Assembly: GCA_943369575.1 (NCBI GenBank) | Contig: CALRNP020000103.1 | Span: forward strand, 1 to 18,890 | DNA length: 18,890 bases | Direction of reading: 5' to 3' | Origin: Azorhizobium sp943369575 | Lineage (GTDB): Bacteria; Pseudomonadota; Alphaproteobacteria; Rhizobiales; Xanthobacteraceae | Shown here: piece by piece, positions 8,170 through 14,189 of the stretch | How positions within the stretch are numbered: position 1 is the stretch's first letter | How the letters are laid out: each line of letters opens with the position of its first letter | Position numbers and translations under genes: made by a program | The notes under the pieces: generated by a model | Database searches by the model: none | What the model saw: only the letters and a program-made list of their open reading frames with translations | Told to the model about the DNA's origin: nothing

Positions 8170-8198
8170 CTATTAACAAGTTAATTATCTCGTGACAA
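8170..8198 (-). promoter_or_regulatory. Predicted liv promoter with a palindromic operator
   Basis: On the minus strand, TTGTCA (8193-8198) is a good -35 box, followed after 17 bp by a weak -10, TAATAG (8170-8175). The palindrome ATTAAC-AA-GTTAAT (8172-8185) covers the spacer and -10. AT-rich dyads of this size are typical MarR-family operators, so the divergent MarR gene is the natural candidate repressor. Boxes and palindrome are seen; function is inferred. Confidence 0.45.
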
Positions 8199-8292
8199 CG
8201 TCGATTTTGGCGCGGACCAACAGCGTCCCTCGGCCGCGCCGGCACCCTCGTCCGGCACAGCGTGACCGGCGGCCGATGCGGGCTTGGCCCGG

Positions 8293-8308
8293 AATGGATA
8301 ATATGTTT
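8293..8308 (+). promoter_or_regulatory. Promoter element of the MarR gene, shared with the LysR gene
   Basis: AATGGATAATATGTTT ends exactly 31 nt before the MarR ATG. A copy with one difference (11952-11967) ends exactly 31 nt before the LysR ATG. GATAAT inside it fits a -10 box, with no clear -35. It may be a common core promoter or a binding site for a shared regulator. Confidence 0.4.
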
Positions 8309-8339
8309 TAGGGTCGTTCCAGCCCGCGCAGGAGACGCC

Positions 8340-8942
8340 ATGACCGACCGGATGCCCGCCGACGCCCTGGAGCCGACCGCCGACCCCATCGGCCCGGCCA
8401 CCCGCGTGCGCCTGCGCGACTTCTCCAAATCGCTGCCCATGTCGTTGCTGCGGGCGCGCGAGGCGGTGATGCGGCACTTCCGCTCCAGCCTGCGCCACTT
8501 CGGCATCACCGAGCAGCAATGGCGCATCCTGCGCGCCCTCACCAGCGTGGAGAGCATCGAGATCACCGCCTTAGCGGAGGTGACGTTCCTGCTGCCGCCC
8601 AGCCTGTCGCGCATCCTGAAAGATCTGGACGAGCGCGGCCTGATCCTGCGCCGCAGCTCCGACACCGACATGCGCCGCGGGCTGGTCTCCATCTCGCCCC
8701 AGGGGCTGGAGCTGATCGAGCAGGCGGGCGCCTATTCGGAGGTGATCTATCGCGAGATCACCGGCCGCCTCGGCGCCGACCGGCTGGCGCTGTTGCAAAC
8801 CCTGCTGCGCGAACTGGAAGCCAGCCTCGAAGGCCCGGCCATCGGCGACACCCTGGCGCGGACCGAAACCGTCGCCAACCCCACCGCCAAACGCCGCGGC
8901 CGCCCGCCTAAGGCGCGGGAGGCGGCGGAAGAGGAGGGGTGA
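8340..8942 (+). CDS. hpaR: MarR-family regulator, HpaR-like, with AT-hook-like tail
   Basis: This is a winged-helix repressor predicted to sense an aromatic acid. Residues about 33-165 match the HpaR group, which controls homoprotocatechuate degradation genes: MSLLRAREAVMRHFRSSL, then ITEQQWRILRAL (the HpaR-type recognition of helix 2), PPSLSRILKDLDERGLILRR (recognition helix) and an R/D-rich wing. The start ATG at 8340 was chosen for the AGGAG seven bases upstream and because the longer frame has no family match. At 200 residues it is about 50 longer than E. coli HpaR: an acidic/Pro N-terminal tail of ~25 and a C-terminal tail ending with KRRGRPPKAR (184-193), an AT-hook-like motif, then an acidic end. 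It is divergent from the Liv importer operon and converges with the ferredoxin gene. Confidence 0.87.
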   Translation: MTDRMPADALEPTADPIGPATRVRLRDFSKSLPMSLLRAREAVMRHFRSSLRHFGITEQQWRILRALTSVESIEITALAEVTFLLPPSLSRILKDLDERGLILRRSSDTDMRRGLVSISPQGLELIEQAGAYSEVIYREITGRLGADRLALLQTLLRELEASLEGPAIGDTLARTETVANPTAKRRGRPPKAREAAEEEG

Positions 8943-8962
8943 GGACGCGGGGTGATCCGGCC

Positions 8963-9286
8963 TCAGACCTGGGTCTCCGGCAGGCCGACCCGCAGCCCGT
9001 CCATCTGCGCCGTGACCATCACCTGGCAGCCGAGCCGGCTACCGGGGCTGCGCGGGCTGGCGGCGAAATCCAGCATGTCGCTCTCGCCCTCGCTCATGGG
9101 CGGCAGGCGGGCGAGGTCCTCCGGTTCGAGAGAGACGTGGCAGGTGGCGCAGGAGCACGAGCCGCCGCACTCGCCGATGATGCCCGGCACCCCTGCCTGG
9201 GTGGCCACCTGCATGAGCGAAAGACCGATCGCCGCCTCCACGTTCTGGAGCGTTCCGTCGGCCTGGATGAAGACAATCTGTGGCAT
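8963..9286 (-). CDS. 2Fe-2S ferredoxin, putidaredoxin/adrenodoxin type
   Basis: This small soluble electron carrier is predicted to pass electrons from the neighbouring FAD reductase to the P450. The 107-residue protein has the adrenodoxin-type cluster pattern: cysteines at 40, 46 and 49 in GECGGSCSCATCHV and a fourth at 87 in RLGCQV. Cys44 is an extra cysteine within the loop that is not a normal ligand. The segment LEPEDLARLPPMSEGESDML between is typical of class I P450 ferredoxins. It is third in the P450-reductase-ferredoxin operon, with 103 bp between it and the reductase gene, and its ribosome binding site is weak. That spacing leaves open a separate promoter or processing site. Confidence 0.92.
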   Translation of the reverse strand: MPQIVFIQADGTLQNVEAAIGLSLMQVATQAGVPGIIGECGGSCSCATCHVSLEPEDLARLPPMSEGESDMLDFAASPRSPGSRLGCQVMVTAQMDGLRVGLPETQV

Positions 9287-9320
9287 GACACGTCCATGCG
9301 CGCGTTTTGCGCGGAACAGA

Positions 9321-9350
9321 GGGGAAGTGGCGGGGAAGTTCAGGGGAACT
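9321..9350. repeat. Three GGGGAAGT-type repeats at 11-bp spacing
   Basis: In the reductase-ferredoxin gap, three octamers GGGGAAGT, GGGGAAGT and GGGGAACT start at 9321, 9332 and 9343, exactly 11 bp apart, so they lie on one face of the helix. On the coding (minus) strand they read as C-rich ACTTCCCC units. No function is known to me. Confidence 0.6.
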
Positions 9351-9389
9351 CCCGGTGTGACGCACGCCGCCCGACGGCCGCCGCGCCGC

Positions 9390-10685
9390 TCAGGCGGCAG
9401 GGGTGGGGGCGAGGGCCGGGCTTGGGCTCGGCGCCAACGCCGCCTTCACATGCGCCTTGAGGTCGAAGCCGTCGGAAATATCCTGCGGCGTCAACGGGAT
9501 GGCCTGTGCCAACAGCTGGCGGGCCGCCATATGGTCGCCGGGCCGATTGGCGCTCTCCACCCCCAGCAGCCGCCCATCGCGGAAGCAAAAAACCGAGCCG
9601 GAGCAGGGGCTTGAGCGGGCCTGCGACACGACGAGGTCGTGCCCGGTGGTGAGGCCCGCAATCTGGAGCTTGAGCGGCCCCTGGTCGCTCCAGAACCACG
9701 GCACCGCATGATACGGCCCAACCTCTTGGCCCATCAGGCGTTTCGCCAGCAGACGGGCCTGATCGGTGGCATTCTGCACCGACTCCAGCCGCACCATGCC
9801 GCCGGCGAACGCATTGGGATGAACCGCACAGTCTCCCAGCGCGAAAATGGTGGGATCAGACGTTACAAGTCCTTGATCCACAACGATTCCATTCGCCACC
9901 GCCAAGCCCGCCGCCGCGGCAATCTCCGCATTTGGCACAACCCCGATCCCCACCAGCACCAGATCGGCCGGAAGGCGCCGGCCGCCCTTGGTCTCGACCG
10001 CCTCAACCTCTTTATTGCCAATGACTTGGCGCACCTCATCACCAAAGACGAACTCGGTTCCCAAGCCCCGATGCACCCCTTCCACCAGCTCCGACATGGC
10101 CGGCGACACCGCCCGCCCCAGCACCCGCCCCTCCCGCTCCAGCACGGTTACCGAGATCCCCCGCCCCCGCGCCACCGCGGCGACCTCCAGACCAATGAAA
10201 CCGGCGCCGATAACCACCAGGTTGCGCACCGAAGACAGAAGACTTTGCAAAGCCTTAGCCTCAGCTGCCGTGCGCAGATAGACCACGCCGTCGAGGTCCG
10301 CGCCGGGCACCGCGAGCCGCCGATTGCGGGCGCCGGTGGCCAGCACCAGGGCGCCATAGGGCTGCCGCGCTCCAGACGCCAGCACCAGGTGCCGCGCCGG
10401 CCGGTCAATGGCCGCAACCTCTTGGCCCATAACGAGTTCAATGCGCTCGCGGGCATAGAAATCGGCCGGCCGATGCCACAGGGACTCGATCGCCGCCCCC
10501 TCCGCCAGCGCCGCCTTGGACAGCGGCGGGCGCTGGTAAGGCAGCTCCGGCTCGTCGCCAATCAGCGTGATCTCGCCGGGATAAGCGTTCTGCCGCAAGA
10601 AGATAGCCAGTTGGAAGCCCGCATGCCCGGCCCCCACGATCACCACCGGCCCGGGATGGGGGCCTGCCGGCATGCTCGTGCTCAT
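9390..10685 (-). CDS. FAD-dependent ferredoxin reductase of the P450 system
   Basis: This NAD(P)H:ferredoxin oxidoreductase of the putidaredoxin-reductase family is predicted to reduce the neighbouring 2Fe-2S ferredoxin. It has an FAD dinucleotide fold at GAGHAG (18-23), ELPYQRPPLSK (around 47-57, typical of the family), the ATG-type motif LVLATGARNRRL, an NAD-binding fold at VVIGAGFIGLEVAA (157-170), and the FAD-contacting TIFALGDCA (279-287). The 431-residue length is slightly above the usual ~410 because of a C-terminal tail rich in Ala and Pro. The start ATG at 10683-10685 overlaps the P450 stop codon as ATGA; an upstream in-frame ATG at 10700 lies inside the P450 gene and is less likely. 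Gene order P450-reductase-ferredoxin indicates a complete class I electron chain. Confidence 0.93.
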   Translation of the reverse strand: MSTSMPAGPHPGPVVIVGAGHAGFQLAIFLRQNAYPGEITLIGDEPELPYQRPPLSKAALAEGAAIESLWHRPADFYARERIELVMGQEVAAIDRPARHLVLASGARQPYGALVLATGARNRRLAVPGADLDGVVYLRTAAEAKALQSLLSSVRNLVVIGAGFIGLEVAAVARGRGISVTVLEREGRVLGRAVSPAMSELVEGVHRGLGTEFVFGDEVRQVIGNKEVEAVETKGGRRLPADLVLVGIGVVPNAEIAAAAGLAVANGIVVDQGLVTSDPTIFALGDCAVHPNAFAGGMVRLESVQNATDQARLLAKRLMGQEVGPYHAVPWFWSDQGPLKLQIAGLTTGHDLVVSQARSSPCSGSVFCFRDGRLLGVESANRPGDHMAARQLLAQAIPLTPQDISDGFDLKAHVKAALAPSPSPALAPTPAA

Positions 10686-11863
10686 GCGTCCCACCGGCAC
10701 GGCAGGTTCAGCGGCCCGCGGAACACCCAGCCGCCGAAGCGGGTGGGCTTATCCTCGGATAGGCGCAGATTGTTCAATCGTGCGAACAACTTGGGCAAGG
10801 CGACCTCTCCCACCAGCGCCCGCGCCGCCCACGCCCCCAGGCAGAAATGCGGGCCGCCGCCGAAGGCGATATGCGGCTTCTTGGGCCGCAGGATGTCGAA
10901 TTCATCCGCCCGCTCGAACATGCGTTCATCCCGGTTTCCCGACGCCAGCACCACCCCGATCCGCGCCCCCTCAGGCAGCAGCGTCCCGCCCAGTTCCACC
11001 GCCCGGGTGGTCTGGCGCGGATACATGCCGATGGGCGAAATCCAGCGCACCGTCTCTTCAAACACCGCTTTCCACAAGGCCGGATCCCCCTCCACCCGCG
11101 CCCGCTGGTCGGGATGGGCCAGCAAAGCATAGGCGGCGGTGGTGATGGCGTCGCGCGGCTCGTTCAAGCCGCCGCCGATGATGACCTTCACATTGGCGCC
11201 GATCTCCGCGCGGCTCAATGGGTCGGCCGCATGGAGCATGGAGGAGATCAGCGAGTGATCCGGGGTGCTTTTGAGACGCTGGATCGCCACGTCGACGGCG
11301 GCATCGACGCCGGCGGCGGCGGCTTCCGAGCGGCGCCAGATCTCCGGGTCGTCGCCATAATTGCCGGTACCGTCCATCATGGCCTGCGACCAGTCCCGCA
11401 AATTTGCTTGCGGCACCTCCGGCAGGCCCAGCAGCAGGCCCAGCGCCTGCGCCGCGCAGGGGGCGGAGAAGCGGTCGAACAGGTCCGCTTCGCCCTCCGG
11501 CTCCAGGGTGTCGAGGAGGTCATCGACGATGCGATGAAAGGCCGGCAGCCAGTGGCTCTTGATCAAGGCGGGCTTCAGCGAGGGCTCGCAGGCGACGCGC
11601 TCACGCCTGTGCGTCTCCCCATCCTTCCTGAGCATGGTGTGGCCCATGACCCGGATCATCAGCGACTGCTGTTCCGCCGCCGAGAACACCTGCGGATCGC
11701 GCTCCAAAGCGACGATGTCGGCGTAGCGGGTGACCAGATAGCGCCCGGCCGCCGGCACATAGCAGGGCGGCTCGCGGCGAAGCGCGGCATAGATCGGGTA
11801 GGGGTCGTCCCAGAGCTGATCCAGGCGCACGCGTGCGCCGGCGCTGACCGTCGTGTCGTCCAT
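10682..11863 (-). CDS. Cytochrome P450 monooxygenase (class I, soluble)
   Basis: This heme monooxygenase is predicted to hydroxylate or O-demethylate a small organic, probably aromatic, substrate in the cytoplasm. In the 393-residue protein I see the heme-binding FGGGPHFCLG with the thiolate Cys341, the ExxR motif as EETVR, and an I-helix reading GGGLNEPRD. The I-helix is unusual: the acid-alcohol pair of P450cam (Asp251-Thr252) aligns with Asn234-Glu235. The ATG at 11861-11863 was chosen for the GGGAG seven bases upstream; the frame extends 20 codons further with no support. Its reductase and ferredoxin follow in the same operon and a LysR gene is divergent. I cannot name the CYP family. Context with hpaBC suggests an aryl acid as substrate, for example phenylacetate or a methoxyphenylacetate (inference). 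Confidence 0.94.
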   Translation of the reverse strand: MDDTTVSAGARVRLDQLWDDPYPIYAALRREPPCYVPAAGRYLVTRYADIVALERDPQVFSAAEQQSLMIRVMGHTMLRKDGETHRRERVACEPSLKPALIKSHWLPAFHRIVDDLLDTLEPEGEADLFDRFSAPCAAQALGLLLGLPEVPQANLRDWSQAMMDGTGNYGDDPEIWRRSEAAAAGVDAAVDVAIQRLKSTPDHSLISSMLHAADPLSRAEIGANVKVIIGGGLNEPRDAITTAAYALLAHPDQRARVEGDPALWKAVFEETVRWISPIGMYPRQTTRAVELGGTLLPEGARIGVVLASGNRDERMFERADEFDILRPKKPHIAFGGGPHFCLGAWAARALVGEVALPKLFARLNNLRLSEDKPTRFGGWVFRGPLNLPCRWDA

Positions 11864-11877
11864 TGGCGTTCTCCCGC

Positions 11878-11910
11878 GCCGGTGAGCCGGCATCGGCGCC
11901 TTTTCGGCGC
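11878..11910 (-). other. Two small hairpins in the P450 leader
   Basis: On the coding strand, GCGCC-GAAAA-GGCGC (11896-11910) is followed by GCCGG-CTCA-CCGGC (11878-11891), directly abutting the GGGAG ribosome binding site of the P450 gene. They may shape access to that site; this is inference from base pairing only. Confidence 0.35.
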
Positions 11911-11951
11911 TCGCAGGTATCAAGCGTGGCGCAATCGGGCGGATTTTGCAA

Positions 11952-11970
11952 AATGGATAATGTGTTTATC
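11952..11970 (+). promoter_or_regulatory. LysR/P450 intergenic element: shared motif plus dyad
   Basis: AATGGATAATGTGTTT (11952-11967) is the one-mismatch copy of the MarR promoter element. It overlaps the dyad GATAA-TGTGT-TTATC (11956-11970), which suits a LysR dimer although it is T-N9-A rather than the classic T-N11-A. A palindrome TTTTGCAAAA (11944-11953) abuts it. The 135-bp gap between the P450 and LysR start codons contains nothing else that I recognise except the hairpins. Confidence 0.4.
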
Positions 11971-11998
11971 ATTCCCCGGTTTTTCCGGACAGGGCGCC

Positions 11999-12928
11999 AT
12001 GCAGGTTCCACGCTTCTCGCTGCGCCAGCTGGCCTATTTCGTCGCCGTGGCCGAATCCGGTTCGATCCGCGCCGCCTGTAACCGGCTAAACGTCTCCCAC
12101 GCCGCCCTCGCCGCCGCCATGGAGGATCTGGAGCGTGCGCTGGGCGCTCCCCTGCTGATCCGCCAGCGGGCGCGGGGCGTCAGCCTGACACCGGCCGGCG
12201 CCGACCTGCTGGGGAAGGCGCGCCCGATCCTGCACGCGGCGGAAGACCTACCGGCCGCGGTGGCGGGGGTGCAAACACGCCTATCCGGCCGGCTGTCCAT
12301 CGGCTGCTATACGACGCTGGCGCCGTTTTTGGTGCCGCAGCTGTTCTCCGGCTTCAAGGCCCAGCATCCGGAGATTGATCTAGAACTGATCGAAGGATCA
12401 ACGACAGAGATCGCGGCCCTGTTGCGCAACGGCCGGTGTGAGACGGCCCTTCTTTATGCCTTCGGGCTGGATGAGGACCTGGTCTGCGAACAGCTCTACC
12501 CGGTCGCGCCCCATGTGGTGCTGGCCGCGCACCATCCCCTGGCGGCGCAGCCTTGCATCGATCTGCGCGACTTGGCGCAGGAGTGCCTGATCGTGTTCGA
12601 CGTCGCCCCCGCCTCCGCCAACACGCAGGATGTCTTCAGCCATCTCGGGCTGAAGCCCCGCATCGGCTATCGCACCAGCAACTTCGAATTGGCGCGGGGG
12701 CTGGCGGCGCGCGGTCTTGGCTATGCGGTGCTGCTGCAGAAGCCGGCGGCCGAACTCAGCTATGATGGTTCGGTGCTCATCACGCGACCATTGCAGGGCT
12801 ACCAGCGCCCCCTGCATGTGGTGACCGCCTACGCACGCGCCACACCCCCGACGCAACGGGCGCTCGCCTTCCGCGCCTATTGCCGGCAGATGGCAGCGGG
12901 GCTGCAATCGTCGCCAAGCCACGACTGA
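11999..12928 (+). CDS. LysR-family regulator, probable regulator of the P450 operon
   Basis: This transcription factor has a typical LysR architecture and length (309 residues). Residues 1-65 form the winged helix-turn-helix (FSLRQLAYFVAVAESGSIRAACNRLNVSHAALAAAMEDLE...LTPAG). From about 90 there is a periplasmic-binding-like effector domain beginning SGRLSIGCYTTLAPFLVPQL, a form common in regulators of aromatic and organic acid catabolism. The start ATG at 11999-12001 has AGGG a few bases upstream and matches the family N-terminus; the frame runs much further upstream only as antisense to the P450 gene. It is divergent from the P450 operon with 135 bp between start codons, the usual arrangement for a LysR activator and its target. 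The effector is unknown. Confidence 0.92.
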   Translation: MQVPRFSLRQLAYFVAVAESGSIRAACNRLNVSHAALAAAMEDLERALGAPLLIRQRARGVSLTPAGADLLGKARPILHAAEDLPAAVAGVQTRLSGRLSIGCYTTLAPFLVPQLFSGFKAQHPEIDLELIEGSTTEIAALLRNGRCETALLYAFGLDEDLVCEQLYPVAPHVVLAAHHPLAAQPCIDLRDLAQECLIVFDVAPASANTQDVFSHLGLKPRIGYRTSNFELARGLAARGLGYAVLLQKPAAELSYDGSVLITRPLQGYQRPLHVVTAYARATPPTQRALAFRAYCRQMAAGLQSSPSHD

Positions 12929-13060
12929 AATGACAAGGCCATCGCCATTGGCCACCATCGATGCGAAGACGCCGTCGATCAGGGAGAGCATGGGCAGGCT
13001 GAGGCCGAGGTGGCCGGCATTAGCCAGCGCCGTGCTGGTGTCCGTCAGTTGATACTTGGC
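12920..13060 (-). pseudogene. Decayed C-terminal fragment, 3-hydroxyisobutyrate dehydrogenase-like
   Basis: On the minus strand, a frame without its own plausible start reads KYQLTDTSTALANAGHLG, then LSLPMLSLIDGVFASMVANG, then DGLVISVV. This resembles the C-terminal helices of the 3-hydroxyisobutyrate/tartronate-semialdehyde dehydrogenase family (pattern K-D-L...A...G-x-x-L-P...L...A...G-x-G-D). The NAD-binding domain is absent, and the tail runs antisense into the LysR gene. I judge it a remnant, with moderate to low certainty. Confidence 0.35.
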
Positions 13061-13143
13061 AGGTCCGCCGCCTCATCGCCATCGCCGCCCCCGAATTTCC
13101 CGAGACGATGGAGATGGAGGCGGCGAACAGTTCGCTGCTTTAG
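13051..13143 (+). pseudogene. Possible TetR-family C-terminal fragment
   Basis: A plus-strand frame ending in TAG at 13141-13143 contains RRLIAIAAPEFPETMEMEAA, similar to the R-L-x-I-A-E-A-x-x-F-P-E motif in the C-terminal domain of many TetR regulators. No DNA-binding domain precedes it. The resemblance covers about a dozen residues, so this call is weak. Confidence 0.2.
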
Positions 13144-13165
13144 GGCGATCGATCAAAGGTCGCCC
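13143..13165. terminator. Stem-loop between the convergent LysR and IclR genes
   Basis: GGGCGATC (13143-13150) pairs with GGTCGCCC (13158-13165), with one G-T pair, around a 7-base loop. It lies 37 bp beyond the IclR stop codon and over 200 bp beyond the LysR stop. No T-run follows on either strand, so it is at best a non-canonical terminator or processing hairpin. Confidence 0.3.
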
Positions 13166-13201
13166 CATCAAAGCTCACTGGCCTCGATGGCGCAATTTGG
13201 C

Positions 13202-14050
13202 TTATTTGCGCTGGGAAATGGACAGCGCCGCCGCCACCACCAGGGGCGAGAATTGGCTCTCGGCCTCCTCAGGGGTGAAGCGGGCGCCGGAAACCGCGAC
13301 GTTGATGGCGGCAACCGGCCGGCCGGCGCGGTCGAGAATAGCCGAGGCGATGGAGAGATCGCCCTGATAGAATTCATCGAACGCGGTGGCATAGCCCTGG
13401 TCGGTGGCGCGCGCCAGCTTGGCCATCAGCGCATCCATGTCGACGGTGGTGCTGGAGGTGAAGCGACGGCGGTCGCTGCGCAGCAGGATGTCGCGCGCCT
13501 CCTCGCGGCCGAGGGCTGACAGCATCGCCAGGCCCGGCGCCGTGCAATAGGCCGGCATGCGCGTGCCGACAATGACATCCGTATTGAGCACGTGACGACT
13601 GAGGAAGCGCGAGACGAACACGATCTCGGTGTCGTCGCGCACGGTGAGATTGATGGTTTCCTCGGTGGTCTTGCTGAGATGCTGGAGATAGGGCATCGCC
13701 CGGTCCATCAGCGCATTGGCCCGGGTGTAGTGATAGCCGAGATCCAGCGTGCGCACGGTCAGTTCGAAATGCTTGGTGGCCGGGTCCTTCCGCAGATAGC
13801 CAAGCTGCTCCAGCGTGTGGGTAAAGCGCTGGGTGGCGCTGCGGTCCAGATCGATCGCCTCCGCCAGTTGCGTGAGGCTCATGGTGGGGCGCGCCGCATC
13901 GAAGGCGGTCAGCACCCGAAATGCCTTCTCGACCGAGAGCACCATGAGCGGCTCCGCCCGCGGCGCCTTGGCGGGTGATGCGGCTGCCCCGGCGGCCAGG
14001 GGTGCCGCCGTGTCCGCAGTGCCGCCACTGCGCTTGGCTGCGCGCGCCAT
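13202..14050 (-). CDS. IclR-family transcriptional regulator
   Basis: This is a predicted effector-binding regulator for the divergent crotonase/ABC transporter operon. Residues 37-98 form the IclR winged helix-turn-helix (LSVEKAFRVLTAFDAARPTM, SLTQLAEAIDLDRSATQRF, LEQLGYLRKD). From about 110 on is the GAF-like effector domain with ETINLTVRD, the YCTAPGLAMLSAL segment (the A-x-G-x-A-x-L-A pattern) and a final IASAILDRAGRPVAAINVAV. The 282 residues include an N-terminal extension of about 34 residues rich in Ala, Lys, Arg and Pro, which is not part of the HTH. An AGGAAAGGG ribosome binding site precedes the ATG. A strong promoter with a palindrome in its spacer lies about 60 bp upstream, which suggests autoregulation. 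Confidence 0.92.
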   Translation of the reverse strand: MARAAKRSGGTADTAAPLAAGAAASPAKAPRAEPLMVLSVEKAFRVLTAFDAARPTMSLTQLAEAIDLDRSATQRFTHTLEQLGYLRKDPATKHFELTVRTLDLGYHYTRANALMDRAMPYLQHLSKTTEETINLTVRDDTEIVFVSRFLSRHVLNTDVIVGTRMPAYCTAPGLAMLSALGREEARDILLRSDRRRFTSSTTVDMDALMAKLARATDQGYATAFDEFYQGDLSIASAILDRAGRPVAAINVAVSGARFTPEEAESQFSPLVVAAALSISQRK

Positions 14051-14107
14051 AGGGATCCCTTTCCTGCTTCGCCTCTGTTGACAGGCGTGGAAGTGTCTTT
14101 AGTCTGT

Positions 14108-14136
14108 TTTATACGATAACTATTATCGCATTGCAA
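14108..14136 (-). promoter_or_regulatory. IclR-gene promoter with operator palindrome in the spacer
   Basis: On the minus strand, TTGCAA (14131-14136, -35) and TATAAA (14108-14113, -10) are separated by exactly 17 bp. The perfect inverted repeat CGATAA-CTA-TTATCG (14114-14128) fills that spacer. Read on the plus strand, TATTAT inside the palindrome is a possible -10 for the crotonase operon, so one protein could block both promoters. Confidence 0.6.
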
Positions 14137-14142
14137 TAAGAT

Positions 14143-14172
14143 GATGAAGCATAATCCCCAGGGGGCTTCATC
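14143..14172 (+). promoter_or_regulatory. Inverted repeat in the leader of the crotonase operon
   Basis: GATGAAGC (14143-14150) and GCTTCATC (14165-14172) are perfect 8-bp inverted repeats around a 14-base loop that contains CCCCAGGGG. The repeat ends 6 bases before the GGAGG ribosome binding site. It could be an RNA hairpin near the start site or a second operator. Confidence 0.5.
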
Positions 14173-14189
14173 CGGATCGGAGGCCAACC

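Noticed and set aside
10847..11998. N-terminal extension of the LysR frame upstream through the P450 region
   Set aside because: It is antisense to the P450; the LysR family N-terminus begins exactly at the ATG at 11999.
12937..12953. GGCCA/TGGCC inverted repeat just after the LysR stop codon as a terminator
   Set aside because: Five-base stem with a 7-base loop and no T-run; it also lies within the decayed dehydrogenase-like frame.
14078..14083. A perfect TTGACA box upstream of the IclR gene, read on the plus strand
   Set aside because: No acceptable -10 box lies 16-18 bp downstream, so I do not call a promoter there.
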